Below are positions 1-7,694 of a DNA stretch of 48,927 nucleotides, piece by piece (position 1 is the stretch's first letter; the number at the start of each line of letters is the position of its first letter). The notes under the pieces are model-generated. The model was not told the origin of the DNA. It searched no databases and saw nothing but the letters and a program-made list of their open reading frames with translations. The stretch comes from UBA1219 sp045601425. Its GTDB lineage: Bacteria > Bacteroidota > Bacteroidia > Bacteroidales > P3. The stretch is taken from positions 1 to 48,927 of the forward strand of contig JAZRZP010000029.1 in the NCBI GenBank assembly GCA_045601425.1, read 5' to 3'. A program made the position numbers and the translations under genes.

Positions 1-72
1 AGCCAGGTTGATGCTGAATACTCGCCCCAGAAAAAGATTGAACTTCCTTTCTCCCATTCAAGAAATTTTTCG

Positions 73-80
73 TATCTTTG
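73..80 (+). promoter_or_regulatory. Orphan Bacteroidetes -7 box
   Basis: TATCTTTG, preceded by a T-rich stretch, matches the TAnnTTTG -7 consensus. It points rightward into the 3' end of the minus-strand MORN gene and no plus-strand gene follows. It could drive an antisense or small RNA, or be left over from a lost gene. No clear TTTG -33 box is visible upstream. Confidence 0.4.
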
Positions 81-135
81 CATCCGATTTTAAATTAATA
101 AATATTGTAAACAAAGTTGCATTTGTAACTTGAAT

Positions 136-705
136 TCAGCACTTATAAGTACCTTTACCATCAAATTCGTTTTCTTTAAAGTCCCCTTCATAAGTATCCC
201 CATTTTCGAATTTTATGGAATTTTTGCCAAAATATTTTCCGTTTTTCAAATGTCTCACACGACCAGAATCTACACCACATAGTGGTTTTATATACCCTTC
301 TCCGAAAGGAACATCATCTGCGAATCCTCCAACATAAATGTAGTTTGCTGTAATATATTTTGCACATCCATTTAATTTTCCATGTTTCCATTGACCAGTA
401 ATAACAGTGTCCCCTCTTGTAAGAGTACCTCTACCATCCCATAGACCAGATTTCCATTCGCCTGTATAAACCATACCGTTATTGTACTTCAACACACCTT
501 CTCTTGAAGGTTTCCCGTTCTCAATGTATCCACTATAATTTCCAACCTCCGTTGTTATATTGACTTTTTCCAATTTGTCGATTCCATTCCAAAAATCTGC
601 CAATTCAAAACCATCTTTGTTATCGTCCCAAAAAAATCCCCGTTCTCCACAAGAACAGAAAATAGTGGTAACACCAACTAGAAAAAGGATAAATATTTGT
701 TTCAT
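136..705 (-). CDS. MORN-repeat lipoprotein
   Basis: 189-residue protein with a hydrophobic leader ending in a cysteine-containing lipobox-like segment (residues 1-19, S18-C19), so it is probably an envelope lipoprotein. The body consists of MORN repeats of the type YxGxxxxGxxxGxGxx: YSGYIENGKPSREGVL, YTGEWKSGLWDGRGTL, ITGQWKHGKLNGCAKY, YVGGFADDVPFGEGYI and YEGDFKENEFDGKGTY. MORN repeats form beta-hairpin arrays that mediate protein or lipid contact; they carry no enzymatic function of their own. The gene stands alone, and the neighbouring plus strand is empty. The role is unknown. Confidence 0.8.
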   Translation of the reverse strand: MKQIFILFLVGVTTIFCSCGERGFFWDDNKDGFELADFWNGIDKLEKVNITTEVGNYSGYIENGKPSREGVLKYNNGMVYTGEWKSGLWDGRGTLTRGDTVITGQWKHGKLNGCAKYITANYIYVGGFADDVPFGEGYIKPLCGVDSGRVRHLKNGKYFGKNSIKFENGDTYEGDFKENEFDGKGTYKC

Positions 706-859
706 ATTTTAAACACTTCTTTAATTTTGCATAATAACACTTATAAAATCATGTTTCTCGGGGCACAAAGTAGAAAACGACATTCCAAAATACTGTTTCA
801 AATCCAATATGTTTCTTCTTTTCTCCCATCCCCCACAGCCCAAAGGGACGATTGTACAA

Positions 860-1119
860 AAACAAAAAAGTGGAGCTGTTCAAATGCACTCAAATCCTCA
901 ATGTCAGGCTTCGACTCCCGTGTTATACAGACTTAAAGCAACCTAGACTGCTCCACTTGGAGTTATCGCAAGAATACGATAGCATGCCAAGTGTGCCGTT
1001 GCTACCGTTTCTGAGTATAACACTTGTAAATTGTCGAAGATTCACATTGTCAGAAATAAGCAAATTACACTTTTTCAAGCATTTGGAACGTAAAAACTCA
1101 CACGTTCCAACCATGTAAA
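860..1119 (-). ncRNA. Candidate structured RNA (nested long-range stems)
   Basis: No convincing ORF occupies this stretch, but it holds a nested set of perfect or near-perfect inverted repeats: 878-887 with 1079-1089 (10 bp, one bulge), 899-904 with 1044-1049, 909-913 with 1035-1039, 920-928 with 1015-1023 (9 bp), 937-942 with 998-1003, 954-960 with 987-993, and 964-968 with 977-981. Together they can fold into a rod of about 212 nt. An alternative 9-bp stem, 868-876 with 950-958, shares bases with the 954-960 stem, so the two are mutually exclusive. On the minus strand this alternative stem is followed at once by a T-rich run, like an intrinsic terminator, which is why minus is preferred. 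A further hairpin lies at 1083-1091/1102-1110. No promoter box was found. It could also be a dispersed repeat. Confidence 0.5.
1083..1110. repeat. 9-bp inverted repeat (hairpin)
   Basis: TTGGAACGT and ACGTTCCAA form a perfect 9-bp stem with a 10-nt loop. It lies at the right edge of the candidate structured RNA, and would be near its 5' end if transcribed on the minus strand. It competes with the closing stem 878-887/1079-1089. Confidence 0.6.
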
Positions 1120-1213
1120 AATACAAAATATTTTCGAAATACCAAAAACTAATGCAATTTTTTCTGAAAAAAAGCAGTCTGGGGAAAAAATTTCACTTTA
1201 TAGGTTGAGGGGA

Positions 1214-1244
1214 AAAAGCGTCTTGATTGGATCAAGACGCTTTT
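1214..1244 (-). terminator. Intrinsic terminator
   Basis: A perfect 14-bp stem (1214-1227 with 1231-1244) with a 3-nt loop lies directly after the stop codon of the small membrane protein gene. On the minus strand it ends in TTTTT. It is nearly symmetric, so it may also stop plus-strand transcripts. Confidence 0.85.
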
Positions 1245-1249
1245 CAAAG

Positions 1250-1510
1250 TCATGCACAAGCCACAATCATGGCTATCACAAACAGAATGATGCCCAAAAT
1301 AAGAGAAATGGTCTTTGTTGCCTGCCACACTGCGGCATCGTCTTCAGCACCGGTGACATCATTCAGAGACTGGTTTGTGGCATACGAGAACAGCCTGCCC
1401 AGCGTGGAACTGTCGCGCCGGTACATCCGTTCCATGATTTCGTTGTACTGTGAACGTGCTAAAAAATACACTGCAAAACACAATGCACTGATAATCAATA
1501 ATACTATCAT
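1250..1510 (-). CDS. Small two-helix membrane protein
   Basis: 86-residue protein. Residues about 1-18 (MIVLLIISALCFAVYFLA) and about 66-85 (TISLILGIILFVIAMIVA) are strongly hydrophobic. They flank a polar stretch with charged segments (NEIMERMYRRDSS, TGAEDDAA). This is the layout of a small inner-membrane protein with two transmembrane helices. A strong terminator follows the stop codon by 5 nt, which supports it being a real gene. No family is recognised and no function can be assigned. Confidence 0.6.
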   Translation of the reverse strand: MIVLLIISALCFAVYFLARSQYNEIMERMYRRDSSTLGRLFSYATNQSLNDVTGAEDDAAVWQATKTISLILGIILFVIAMIVACA

Positions 1511-1556
1511 AACTGTGATTTTTTTATTTTTGAAATATTTTTATTGCTCTATTTAA

Positions 1557-1582
1557 AAGGGTTTCTGTAATCGGAAACCCTT
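1557..1582 (-). terminator. Intrinsic terminator of the 27-codon ORF
   Basis: AAGGGTTTC (1557-1565) pairs with GAAACCCTT (1574-1582), a 9-bp stem with an 8-nt loop. On the minus strand it is followed by TTTTAAA. It lies 22 nt after the stop codon of the small ORF 1605-1688 and separates it from the next minus-strand gene. Confidence 0.65.
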
Positions 1583-1604
1583 AATTTGCTGAAAATCAGA
1601 CAAT

Positions 1605-1688
1605 CTAATCTTCATCGTCGTTATTGACTGCATCTCTGACATCGTTTGCAATGATCACGATATCTGTCAAAATGTCTAATAAACCCAT
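1605..1688 (-). CDS. Candidate 27-residue small protein
   Basis: An ATG ORF of 27 codons: it starts MGLLDILTDIVIIANDV, continues RDAV and ends with an acidic tail NNDDED. The first 17 residues would form an amphipathic helix and the tail is all acid/amide. A -7 box (TAATTTTG, 1736-1743) lies 47 nt upstream and a hairpin terminator lies 22 nt downstream, so the ORF has its own transcription unit. No family is recognised. The alternative is a short non-coding transcript, but the clean start, stop and helix argue for translation. Confidence 0.5.
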   Translation of the reverse strand: MGLLDILTDIVIIANDVRDAVNNDDED

Positions 1689-1735
1689 AACACTTGTTTT
1701 TTTAAATTGTTAAACTTAAGTTTGTTTTCAAAATG

Positions 1736-1743
1736 CAAAATTA
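1736..1743 (-). promoter_or_regulatory. -7 box upstream of the 27-codon ORF
   Basis: On the minus strand this reads TAATTTTG, fitting TAnnTTTG. It is 47 nt upstream of the ATG at 1688. No clear -33 TTTG is seen. Confidence 0.4.
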
Positions 1744-1867
1744 CGGCACAGGTATGCCAACTTATAACACACCCCCTTGAAAAAAATGAAAAAAACATCG
1801 GCACACCTTCTCCAAAAGCAGGCGGAGAAAGGATTTGTAGCAAAAAAAAACTGAAGTACAAATAAAA

Positions 1868-3280
1868 TTACGGCTGTTTTTCGAGAAAACTCCTTGCACT
1901 TTCGAGCACATCTCTGTCGAAATTGAAAATTTCGGCAATGCGGATGGCTTCGTGCGGCACATTTTCCGAACTGTCTTCCACCAGAGTGTAGTCTATGAAA
2001 GAGTTTATGTTTTGCGGAGTTACCGTTTCCGAATCCTCTATGTCTTTTCTCAACCCTCTCACCCTCAGTTTCTTGCAATCGACATTCAGTCCGCTGTAAT
2101 GCGTGGTCATGAAAGAAAACGAGTTTCTATGGCTCAAAAAAACGGCCACAGCTTTCACTATTGCCATGCCCTCCACGGGGTTCGTGGTACGTGCCGGCTC
2201 GTCGATGAGCACGAGCAGCTTCTCGTTTTTGGCACGCTCTATTATCTTATTGATTTTCAGTATCTCCGAGGCGAACGACGAAAGTCCGTTCATCTCGTCC
2301 TGTTCGTCGCCGATACAGAAAACCACGTCGTCAACAAGCGGAATGTCGGCTTTGCGTGCCGGCACAAAAAATCCGAACTGTGCCATGAGCTGTGCAGTGC
2401 CAAGAGATTTCAGCAGAACCGTCTTCCCCGCCATGTTGGCACCGGTTACGAGACACAGTCCGTGGCCGGATTCAATGTCAACGGGTTGAAATTCAAGTTG
2501 TTGTTCCTTCAGAAGATTTCTGAGACGAATATTGAAAAGTCCTTGAAAATCAATCTTTTCCGAAACAGCAGGCTTGCAGAGGTTCTCGTTCATGGCAAGT
2601 CTGGCTTTTGCCAGAAGTATGTCAAAATCACCGATTTTCTGCAATGTGTCAATAAGTTGTCCTGCAAAAGGCTGCAGAGTTTCAGACAGCTTCGTACGTA
2701 TATCGTTTTCCATGTCGGCATTCTGCTGCCAGAGTTCGGCAAGGCGCGGGTTTTCGGTTCCTCCGACATTTCCGGCCTGCAGGGTACGCAGTTCCCTGCG
2801 AATCTGCGGAAGTCGGCTGTCGTACGAGTCGTAGATGTAGAAATGAGGAACGCCGGTTCTGTCGGGGTCGAGAAGGCTTACCACATGCGTAAAATCACCG
2901 ATATCGACAATACGATTGAGGTCCAACGTCTCCATATCAGCCCTGATTTTGGAACAGAGCATCGAAAAGTTCTTTATTTCGAAAAGCTGTATATCGTCAA
3001 GCACCACGCCGTTTCCGCAGTTCCGCAAAGTGGTACTTATGTCGCGCACCTGCATCAAGGAATGCCCCAGATTCCTTACGGCTCCGGTGTTGCAATCCTG
3101 TTTCAAGGTACGCAGCAGAAATTCGGTATCGTCCCACTGTTTCTGCAGGACCATGGGGTCGGCGGAAAACTCCGTATTGTACAGAATGCGGCGCGAAACT
3201 CCCGCGAGAAGTTCCAGTGATTCAACTACGTATTGAAAACCGGAGTTTTGATTTGCAGCTTCTTTTATGGTCATAAACAC
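1868..3280 (-). CDS. kamC: MutS-like ATPase, probable lysine 5,6-aminomutase reactivase KamC
   Basis: 470-residue protein with the C-terminal half of a MutS ATPase: Walker A GANMAGKT at 280-287, SSFASE at 334-339, Walker B LLVLIDEPARTTNP at 355-368 and TTHYSGL near 393-399. It lacks the mismatch-binding N-terminal domain and is far shorter than MutS (about 850 residues). MutS-like ATPases of this size are known in lysine fermentation clusters as the ATPase partner that reactivates the B12-dependent lysine 5,6-aminomutase. It starts 6 nt after the preceding gene, so the two form an operon. The aminomutase genes kamD/kamE are not in the window. The alternative is a generic MutS-family protein; the pairing with the gene upstream favours KamC. 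Confidence 0.7.
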   Translation of the reverse strand: MFMTIKEAANQNSGFQYVVESLELLAGVSRRILYNTEFSADPMVLQKQWDDTEFLLRTLKQDCNTGAVRNLGHSLMQVRDISTTLRNCGNGVVLDDIQLFEIKNFSMLCSKIRADMETLDLNRIVDIGDFTHVVSLLDPDRTGVPHFYIYDSYDSRLPQIRRELRTLQAGNVGGTENPRLAELWQQNADMENDIRTKLSETLQPFAGQLIDTLQKIGDFDILLAKARLAMNENLCKPAVSEKIDFQGLFNIRLRNLLKEQQLEFQPVDIESGHGLCLVTGANMAGKTVLLKSLGTAQLMAQFGFFVPARKADIPLVDDVVFCIGDEQDEMNGLSSFASEILKINKIIERAKNEKLLVLIDEPARTTNPVEGMAIVKAVAVFLSHRNSFSFMTTHYSGLNVDCKKLRVRGLRKDIEDSETVTPQNINSFIDYTLVEDSSENVPHEAIRIAEIFNFDRDVLESARSFLEKQP

Positions 3281-3286
3281 AAGTTT

Positions 3287-4288
3287 TTAAATATTCCTGA
3301 CATCGAACACCGGAATCCGCAGTTTTTCGGAAAGAGCATTCCGCATATCCAGCGAATTCATGTTATAGCCTTGGGGCGAAACCGGATTGACGCAGATGGC
3401 TATGAGATTGGAACGTTGGAGTACTTTAACGCAGCCTGTCTTTTTGCAGAAAGCCCTGAAAACTTCGGGCGTGACAAAAATTTTGGTAAAATCGCGTACA
3501 ATCACCTCCAGACCGGTCTTGTTCTGCATCATAAGATGTTTTACAAACACGTCGTTCAATGCTCCCGACACGAAAATCCGTTTTCCGAAACGGAATATGT
3601 CGTCCTGATTACTGTTTATCAGAAAGGCCGAGGCTATGTTCAGGTCGTGCGGAATGTCTTCGTCGTCCACAGCCCACACGCCCGACTGTATGGGAGTCAG
3701 ACACTGCTTCAGGGCAGGTTCCGTTTCTTCCAGATTTATGAGGCCGAACACATAGTTGGTCTTCGATACCAGCTGTGCCATGTTGGGCGAGACTGCCGCC
3801 CCTGTTGCAAGTATCATGGCATCGGTAACTGTAGGCGAAGCCAGACTCATTCTCGACAAAGCCCCGTCCACTACAGTAAGGTCGACAGTAGAACTCAAAT
3901 GTTCAATCTGCCTGCGGAGTTTTTCGGTTGTCGGTGCTCCGGAAAGCAGAATCTTCCCATCGCAAACCACTTCACCCGTCACCATGCGTCCAAGAGAGGT
4001 GGACTGTTCGTCGATTTCAAGTATCTTGGCGAGCAGTTCCCTCTGCCGGTAGTGTTTTTCGGAAGTTATGAACTTCATGCCTTCATACAGGACAATTTCC
4101 GGCTTGGCACTGCCGTAAACCTGATCCACACTCTCCCCGTCTATTCCTATCGATGTTACTGCGGTGCGGCACTTCATGTCGTGCAAACGCCTCAAGACAT
4201 AATTCAGACAGACCGTCTTGCCGGTATTCTTCTCCAATCCGACAATCGATAGGCTTCTGTGTTTCAATATCTCGTTTAAGAAAGGCAT
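3287..4288 (-). CDS. kamB: P-loop protein, probable lysine 5,6-aminomutase reactivase KamB
   Basis: 333-residue cytoplasmic protein with a Walker A motif GLEKNTGKT at residues 17-25 near its start. No signal peptide or membrane helix is present. Its immediate partner is the MutS-like ATPase (6 nt apart, same strand), which is how the two reactivase subunits are arranged in lysine-fermenting Bacteroidetes and Fusobacteria. In that system the pair is thought to remove damaged cobalamin from lysine 5,6-aminomutase. The start codon lies only 13 nt after a strong hairpin that follows hutU, so translation begins close behind a terminator-like structure. The assignment rests on gene pairing plus the P-loop, and is less certain than for KamC. 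Confidence 0.6.
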   Translation of the reverse strand: MPFLNEILKHRSLSIVGLEKNTGKTVCLNYVLRRLHDMKCRTAVTSIGIDGESVDQVYGSAKPEIVLYEGMKFITSEKHYRQRELLAKILEIDEQSTSLGRMVTGEVVCDGKILLSGAPTTEKLRRQIEHLSSTVDLTVVDGALSRMSLASPTVTDAMILATGAAVSPNMAQLVSKTNYVFGLINLEETEPALKQCLTPIQSGVWAVDDEDIPHDLNIASAFLINSNQDDIFRFGKRIFVSGALNDVFVKHLMMQNKTGLEVIVRDFTKIFVTPEVFRAFCKKTGCVKVLQRSNLIAICVNPVSPQGYNMNSLDMRNALSEKLRIPVFDVRNI

Positions 4289-4301
4289 TGCACTAAAACA
4301 G

Positions 4302-4348
4302 AAAAGGCATTTCCTGCGGAATCACGTTCCATTCGGGAAATGCCTTTT
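4302..4348 (-). terminator. Terminator/attenuator hairpin between hutU and kamB
   Basis: AAAAGGCATTTCC (4302-4314) pairs perfectly with GGAAATGCCTTTT (4336-4348), a 13-bp stem with a 21-nt loop. It starts 10 nt after the hutU stop and ends 13 nt before the kamB start codon. The stem ends in TTTT on the minus strand. Confidence 0.7.
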
Positions 4349-4358
4349 ATATCAACTG

Positions 4359-6356
4359 TCAGAATAAACCTTCCAGTATGTTGTCATTTACCAAGTTGGG
4401 AACAGTGACTTTCAGTCTGGGTTCTACTTCCATGGCACGTTTTATAGCGAACATGGCGCCGTCGTTTCTTGCCCAGCTGCGGCGGGAGATACCGTTGTTC
4501 ACGTCCCAGAAAAGCATCGAGTGCAGACGGCGGTCGCAGTCGTCAGAACCGTCGAGAACCATGCCGAAACCACCATTGATGACTTCGCCCCAGCCTACAC
4601 CGCCACCATTGTGTATGCTCACCCAAGTGGCACCGCGGAACGAATCGCCGATAACATTCTGTATGGCCATATCGGCACAGCGGTTCGAGCCGTCGTAGAT
4701 ATTGCTGGTTTCGCGGAACGGAGAGTCGGTTCCGCTTACATCGTGGTGGTCGCGACCGAGCACGATCGGGGCGGAAATTCTGCCTTCGCGGATGGCTTTG
4801 TTGAAGCCTTCGGCAATCTTGGTGCGGCCTTCGCAGTCGGCGTAAAGGATACGTGCCTGAGAACCAACGACGAGGTGATTTTCCTTGGCACCTTTTATCC
4901 ACTGTATGTTGTCACGCATCTGCTGCTGTATTTCGGCAGGTGCCGTCTTTGCTATTTCGTCCAAAACATCCATGGCGATATGGTCGCTTGCGTCGAGGTC
5001 TTCGGGCTTGCCGGAGGTACAAACCCAGCGGAACGGACCGAAACCGTAATCGAAACACATTGGCCCCATAATATCCTGAACGTAAGACGGATAGCGGAAG
5101 GTGCCGTCGGCTTTCATCACATCGGCACCGGCACGGCTGCTTTCAAGCAGGAAGGCGTTGCCATAGTCGAAGAAATACATTCCCTTGGCGGTGAGTTTGT
5201 TTACCGCAGCCACGTGACGGCGCAGACTTTCCTGAACCTTTTCCTTGAAAAGTTGTGGATTTTCGGCCATCATTACTTTTGCATCTTCGAAAGATACTCC
5301 TACAGGGTAGTATCCACCTGCCCATGGATTGTGCAGGGAAGTCTGGTCGGAACCCAGATCCACCTGAATGCCTTTTCCGGCACAATATTCCCAAAGGTCG
5401 ACAATGTTTCCCTGATATGCGAAGGAACGTGCCACCTTGTTTTTCCGTGCTTTTTCAACTTCCACGAAAAGTTCGTCGAGATTTTCATGAACTTCATCGA
5501 CCCAGCCTTGGTCGTAGCGTTTCTGAGTGGCCGATGGATTTATTTCGGCTGTGATGGAAACCACACCGGCGATGTTTCCTGCTTTCGGCTGGGCTCCGCT
5601 CATGCCGCCCAGACCAGCGGTGATAAACAGTTTGCCAGCGGTACCGCCGCCGAGCTTGCGTGCCGCATTGAGTACGGTAATGGTTGTACCGTGAACGATA
5701 CCTTGTGGGCCGATGTACATGTATGAACCGGCAGTCATCTGACCGTATTGGGTTACGCCCATAGCATTGAAACGCTCCCAATCGTCGGGCTTGCTGTAGT
5801 TCGGTATCATCATGCCGTTAGTGACAACGACGCGTGGGGCATCTTTGTGCGAGGGATACAGTCCCATGGGATGACCGGAATACATTACAAGTGTCTGTTC
5901 GTCAGTCATTTCGGAAAGATATTTCATAACCAGACGGTACTGTGCCCAGTTCTGGAAAACGGCGCCGTTTCCGCCGTAGGTGATAAGTTCGTGTGGGTGC
6001 TGTGCCACGGCAGGGTCCAGATTGTTCTGAATCATAAGCATTATGGCAGCTGCCTGACGGCATTTGGCCGGATAATCGTCGATGGAACGTGCGTACATGG
6101 GATATGTGGGACGCAGGCGGTACATGTAAATACGGCCGTATTTTTTCAGTTCGTCGGCAAATTCGGGTGCCAGAAGTGCGTGGTGCTTGGGGTCGAAATA
6201 ACGCAGTGCATTGCGAATGGCCAGTTTTTTCTGGTCTTCGGTTAAAATATCTTTACGCTTTGGAGCATGATTTACTGTGCTGTCGTACGGTTGCGGCTGT
6301 GGCAACACTTCGGGGATACCCTGACGAAGCTCGTTCTGAAATTCTTCTAATGTCAT
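4359..6356 (-). CDS. hutU: Urocanate hydratase
   Basis: 665-residue enzyme of histidine degradation: it adds water to urocanate to give imidazolonepropionate, using tightly bound NAD+ in the cytoplasm. Diagnostic segments include YGGNGAVFQNWAQYRLVMKY, MYSGHPMGLYPS, the glycine-rich GLGGMSGAQPKA, DLGSDQTSLHNPW and the C-terminal IHNGGGVGWGEVINGG. The length fits the long Bacteroidetes/Firmicutes form rather than the 550-residue proteobacterial form. Other hut genes (hutI, hutH, ftcD) are not adjacent. A -7 box (6409-6416) lies about 53 nt upstream of the start, and a strong hairpin follows the stop. Confidence 0.95.
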   Translation of the reverse strand: MTLEEFQNELRQGIPEVLPQPQPYDSTVNHAPKRKDILTEDQKKLAIRNALRYFDPKHHALLAPEFADELKKYGRIYMYRLRPTYPMYARSIDDYPAKCRQAAAIMLMIQNNLDPAVAQHPHELITYGGNGAVFQNWAQYRLVMKYLSEMTDEQTLVMYSGHPMGLYPSHKDAPRVVVTNGMMIPNYSKPDDWERFNAMGVTQYGQMTAGSYMYIGPQGIVHGTTITVLNAARKLGGGTAGKLFITAGLGGMSGAQPKAGNIAGVVSITAEINPSATQKRYDQGWVDEVHENLDELFVEVEKARKNKVARSFAYQGNIVDLWEYCAGKGIQVDLGSDQTSLHNPWAGGYYPVGVSFEDAKVMMAENPQLFKEKVQESLRRHVAAVNKLTAKGMYFFDYGNAFLLESSRAGADVMKADGTFRYPSYVQDIMGPMCFDYGFGPFRWVCTSGKPEDLDASDHIAMDVLDEIAKTAPAEIQQQMRDNIQWIKGAKENHLVVGSQARILYADCEGRTKIAEGFNKAIREGRISAPIVLGRDHHDVSGTDSPFRETSNIYDGSNRCADMAIQNVIGDSFRGATWVSIHNGGGVGWGEVINGGFGMVLDGSDDCDRRLHSMLFWDVNNGISRRSWARNDGAMFAIKRAMEVEPRLKVTVPNLVNDNILEGLF

Positions 6357-6408
6357 AACTGTTTGTATATTAAATAATTAAAAGTTTCTTACCAAAATAT
6401 GTCTGTTG

Positions 6409-6416
6409 CAAAGATA
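6409..6416 (-). promoter_or_regulatory. hutU promoter -7 box
   Basis: On the minus strand this reads TATCTTTG followed by GCA, a perfect TAnnTTTG match, preceded by a long T tract. It lies 53 nt upstream of the hutU ATG. No exact TTTG -33 box is visible. Confidence 0.6.
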
Positions 6417-6499
6417 CGAAAAAAAAGAATTTTTGTCCCATTATTTTCCGTTTTAATTTTCCGTGGTGCGAAAATTTCCGCAGCCATGTTTTCTGGCTT

Positions 6500-7126
6500 T
6501 TATTTCCGGCCAAAATCGGCAGGGATTTCACCCCAGTTTTCGGTATCCCACTTCAGGATTTCCGTTGTCCAAGTGTTGTTTTTCAGCCAAAGTTCGGCAC
6601 GTTCTATGTACTGAAAAAGTTCTTCGGTTTCGGGGGTACGGGGCAGTTTGGTCTTGCACTTTTTCTGTTTCACCCACGAAATTCCGTTCTGCGAGTCGCT
6701 GTATATTGGTTGCGGGAGATTGTTTTTCTTGAGATAAGAAAGTCCGTGCACGATGGCAAGGAATTCACCGATGTTATTGGTGCCAACAGGGAATTTCCTG
6801 TGGAATATGTGCTGCTTGTCAAACGTCCGTACTCCCTGATATTCGAGCACACCGGGATTTCCTCCGCATGCCGCGTCAACGGCGAGGCTATCGGCGATTA
6901 TTGCCGAGGGCAGAGCCTGAGATTTCCGGAGTGTTCCGCCGCTTTTCTTACTCACGCATTCCCAATAGTTTTTCCTGTAGGCTTCCTTGGCAGCGTCCAA
7001 TGTCTCAAAAGCCTTGTATTTTGCGCCTGAAAAGCCTTCTATCTGCTTTTTACACTCGTTCCACGATGAAAAAACACCTTTCTGGAAGCCTTCCCAAACC
7101 ACGTAATATTTCGGTCCCTTAGCCAT
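6500..7126 (-). CDS. rnhA: Ribonuclease HI with N-terminal Cauli_VI domain
   Basis: 208-residue cytoplasmic nuclease that cleaves the RNA strand of RNA-DNA hybrids. Residues about 5-50 (YYVVWEGFQKGVFSSWNECK, GAKYKAFETLDAAKEAY) form the viroplasmin/Cauli_VI hybrid-binding domain seen in eukaryote-type and many Bacteroidetes RNases HI. The catalytic domain follows, with the acidic residues D84 (AVDAACGGNPG), E121 (NNIGEFLAIVHGL), D144 (IYSDSQNGISWV) and D204 (IPADFGRK). Domain order and length match the family. It lies between hutU and the PepSY-like gene on the same strand but is separated from the latter by a terminator. Confidence 0.9.
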   Translation of the reverse strand: MAKGPKYYVVWEGFQKGVFSSWNECKKQIEGFSGAKYKAFETLDAAKEAYRKNYWECVSKKSGGTLRKSQALPSAIIADSLAVDAACGGNPGVLEYQGVRTFDKQHIFHRKFPVGTNNIGEFLAIVHGLSYLKKNNLPQPIYSDSQNGISWVKQKKCKTKLPRTPETEELFQYIERAELWLKNNTWTTEILKWDTENWGEIPADFGRK

Positions 7127-7138
7127 AATTATGAAAAA

Positions 7139-7168
7139 GCGGTATCCATAAAAAATTACAGATACCGC
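7139..7168 (-). terminator. Intrinsic terminator of the PepSY-like gene
   Basis: GCGGTATC (7139-7146) pairs with GATACCGC (7161-7168). On the minus strand the stem is followed by TTTTTC. It sits 19 nt after the stop of the gene at 7188-7652 and just upstream of the RNase HI start. Confidence 0.75.
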
Positions 7169-7187
7169 AAAAATCTAACCTTTAAGT

Positions 7188-7652
7188 TTACAGATTTATC
7201 GCGTCAATAAATTTTCCGTTTGTCTCGAAGTTGAGCAGTTTCGGTTCTTTCTGCTTTTTGCCGAACAGTCCGCCTCTCTTGTAAATGCGTGCCTGATAAG
7301 ACATCTTGCCGCGAAGTTCAATGATGTAAACTTCGGCAACCTTGAAACCGGAATAGTTTTTCGATATGGTATCCTTTATGGCTTTCGGGGTATACTCGCC
7401 TTCGACATACCATCTTTTTTCGGTACCGCGGTTCGAATAACAAACCATTTGCTTCACGTCGTCGTTGGTGAATGTTACGTTGAAATTCAGCGAATCAACC
7501 ATAAACCATTTCACATTCTTTGCCTCCGGATAATTTTTATCAAAATCGGCAACATAATTCTTCGAAACTTGGTCCTTCGATACACTTTTTTGTGCAAAAA
7601 CAACAGTTTGACCAAGCAAGACAACTGCTAAAATTACAAATAACCTTTTCAT
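7188..7652 (-). CDS. Secreted PepSY-like domain protein
   Basis: 154-residue protein starting MKRLFVILAVVLLGQTVVFAQ, a classic signal peptide with a likely cleavage after about residue 20. An in-frame ATG 18 codons further upstream is rejected because the signal peptide begins here. The mature part (DFDKNYPEAKNVKWFMVDSL, FTNDDVKQMVCYSNRGTEKR) resembles the Bacteroidetes PepSY-like/BLIP-like fold of small periplasmic proteins. No catalytic residues are evident. A -7 box (TAACTTTG on the minus strand, 7695-7702) lies 42 nt upstream and a terminator follows. The function is unknown. Confidence 0.75.
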   Translation of the reverse strand: MKRLFVILAVVLLGQTVVFAQKSVSKDQVSKNYVADFDKNYPEAKNVKWFMVDSLNFNVTFTNDDVKQMVCYSNRGTEKRWYVEGEYTPKAIKDTISKNYSGFKVAEVYIIELRGKMSYQARIYKRGGLFGKKQKEPKLLNFETNGKFIDAINL

Positions 7653-7694
7653 ATATTGACAGTTATAAAAATAATACTCATTGTATAGTCGTGA

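Noticed and set aside
907..922. TTCGACTCCC as a tRNA T-arm
   Set aside because: No acceptor stem at the right distance, no D or anticodon arm; it fits better as part of the nested stems of the candidate RNA.
923..1126. 67-codon minus-strand ORF over the structured region
   Set aside because: No protein-like pattern, and the bases are explained by inverted repeats.
1806..1830. CTTCTCC/GGAGAAAG hairpin as a terminator of kamC
   Set aside because: Imperfect 6-7 bp stem with no T-run directly after it.
1952..3220. 422-codon plus-strand ORF opposite the MutS-like gene
   Set aside because: Shadow frame of kamC; no motif, and the minus-strand protein has clear Walker motifs.
4521..5726. 401-codon plus-strand ORF opposite hutU
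   Set aside because: Shadow of urocanate hydratase; composition is that of the complementary strand.
6455..6476. AATTTTC/GAAAATT hairpin after the RNase HI gene as a terminator
   Set aside because: Stem is only 7 bp of A/T-rich bases, and no T-run follows on the right strand.
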